Assembly: GCF_015751765.1 (NCBI RefSeq)
Contig: NZ_JADOTX010000001.1
Coordinates: 7,032,271 to 7,096,270, forward strand
Length of the DNA: 64,000 nt
DNA from: Micromonospora ureilytica
Lineage (GTDB): Bacteria; Actinomycetota; Actinomycetes; Mycobacteriales; Micromonosporaceae
Direction: 5' to 3'
Positions 63,100-64,000 of this stretch are shown piece after piece. The notes beneath the pieces were generated by a model. It was given only the letters and a program-made list of their open reading frames with translations, was not told where the DNA came from and searched no databases. The first letter of the stretch is position 1. Each line of letters opens with the position of its first letter. A program made the translations under genes and the position numbers.

Positions 63100-64000
63100 G
63101 CCGTGGGCGGCGGACGCTCGGTTGGTCGAGGAGCCGCCCAAGGACACCGGGCATCGCCGGTCGCCGTACGAGCGCGACCGGGCCCGGGTGCTGCACTCGG
63201 CGGCGTTTCGTCGGCTGGCCACCAAGACCCAGGTGCACACCGCCGGCACTGACGACTTCCTGCGTACGCGGCTGACCCACTCGCTGGAGGTGGCTCAGAT
63301 CGCGCGGGAGATGGGTGCCCGGCTGGGTTGCGATCCGGATGTGGTGGACGTCGCGGGGCTCGCGCACGACCTGGGGCACCCTCCGTTCGGGCACAACGGT
63401 GAGGCTGCCCTGGACCTGCTCGCCACGCCGTGCGGCGGTTTCGAGGGCAACGCGCAGACCCTGCGGGTGTTGACCCGTCTGGAGGCGAAGGTGCTCGCCC
63501 CGGACGGCTCGTCCGCGGGGTTGAACCTGACCCGGGCGTCGCTCGACGCGATCGGCAAGTACCCCTGGCCGCGTCGGCCGGGGGAGCGCAAGTTCGGGGT
63601 GTACGCCGACGACGCGGCCGTCTTCGACTGGATCCGGGACGGCGCGCCCGGCGACCGGCGCTGCCTGGAGGCCCAGGTGATGGACTGGGCGGACGATGTC
63701 GCGTACTCGGTGCACGACGTGGAGGACGGCATCCACGGTGGCTATGTCACGTTGCGTCCGCTGCTCACCGACGCCGACGAGCGGGCCGCGCTCTGCGCCG
63801 ACGTGGCCGCCGCCTACTCCGGGGAGTCCGCGTCGGACCTGGCCGAGGTCCTTGTCGACCTGCTGACCGGTCCGCTGCTCGCGCCGTTCGCCGGGTACGA
63901 CGGCAGTCATCGCGCGCAGGTCGCGTTGAAGGCCACCACCAGTGGGGTGACCGGGTTGTTCGTGTCCGCGGCGGTGGCTGCCACGGAGGGAGCGTTTCGG
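63083..64000 (+). CDS. dGTP triphosphohydrolase-like HD domain protein, N-terminal part (3' end outside window)
   Basis: The open frame runs from GTG 63083 past the end of the window (306 codons present). It carries the dGTPase signature DTGHRRSPYERDRARVLHSAAFRRLATKTQV, then the HD motif: H in THSLEVAQIAR, HD in GLAHDLGHPPFGHNGE and D in DWADDVAYSVHDVEDG. It hydrolyses dGTP (or other dNTPs) to deoxynucleoside and triphosphate. The start overlaps the VOC stop by 17 bases, without a clear ribosome site; TTG 63122 is the other candidate. Confidence 0.9.
   Translation, partial: MSARSEPWAADARLVEEPPKDTGHRRSPYERDRARVLHSAAFRRLATKTQVHTAGTDDFLRTRLTHSLEVAQIAREMGARLGCDPDVVDVAGLAHDLGHPPFGHNGEAALDLLATPCGGFEGNAQTLRVLTRLEAKVLAPDGSSAGLNLTRASLDAIGKYPWPRRPGERKFGVYADDAAVFDWIRDGAPGDRRCLEAQVMDWADDVAYSVHDVEDGIHGGYVTLRPLLTDADERAALCADVAAAYSGESASDLAEVLVDLLTGPLLAPFAGYDGSHRAQVALKATTSGVTGLFVSAAVAATEGAFR

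Overview
The window is a high-GC chromosomal segment from an actinomycete. GC-rich codon third positions, frequent GTG starts, 4-nt ATGA/GTGA overlaps and the order of its housekeeping genes all point to the Micromonosporaceae, most likely Micromonospora or a close relative. That assignment rests on gene order and sequence feel, not on a database search. I see no rRNA or tRNA genes, no insertion sequence, no prophage and no CRISPR array.

Layout. 1-7.1 kb: the 3' end of comEC, holA, rpsT, a phosphotransferase, a DUF4240 gene and lepA. 7.1-19.4 kb is an accessory stretch between lepA and hemW. It holds two nearly identical GlsB/YeaQ membrane proteins, a three-gene carbohydrate ABC importer, a MOSC protein, two convergent LtrA paralogues, a PhyH-type dioxygenase, a secreted lysozyme-fold protein, an unusual SDR and an enoyl-CoA hydratase. 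19.4-34.2 kb returns to a conserved core: hemW, hrcA (with a CIRCE operator), dnaJ, rsmE, a HIT protein, phoH, ybeY, a CNNM/CorC protein, a cytidine-deaminase relative without zinc ligands, era, recO and uppS. An SDR and a serine hydrolase are interleaved.

34.2-48.1 kb: small conserved proteins, a pirin, gnd, an MTH1187-type thiamine-binding protein, a TPP-riboswitch-controlled ECF transporter (YkoE-YkoD-YkoC type), then a tightly coupled hydrolase / AAC(3)-like / SIS operon, a DUF6328 protein and a large acyl-CoA dehydrogenase. 48.1-51.4 kb is a zinc operon read leftward: znuA-znuC-znuB-smtB/arsR-zur. It has two different zinc-type regulators and an AT-rich operator-like sequence before znuA. 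51.4-64 kb: small proteins, glyS, dus, a 700-nt gap filled with three kinds of tandem repeat, a secreted C39-like protein, a GH20 hexosaminidase with a LacI-type operator candidate, ppdK, a roadblock protein, a VOC protein and the 5' part of a dGTPase gene.

The most notable signals are these. First, a set of intergenic palindromic repeats in several sequence families (ends AGATCTTGGA, CGATCTTGC, GTCGATCATG, TGATCCACTCGG), often placed where terminators would be. Second, the repeat-filled 55.4-55.9 kb gap. Third, two enzymes that keep their fold signatures but lack canonical catalytic residues: the SDR at 17.8 kb and the Cdd relative at 30.3 kb. Fourth, the zinc operon with both an SmtB-type and a Zur-type regulator. 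No clearly new multi-gene system such as a defence island is visible.
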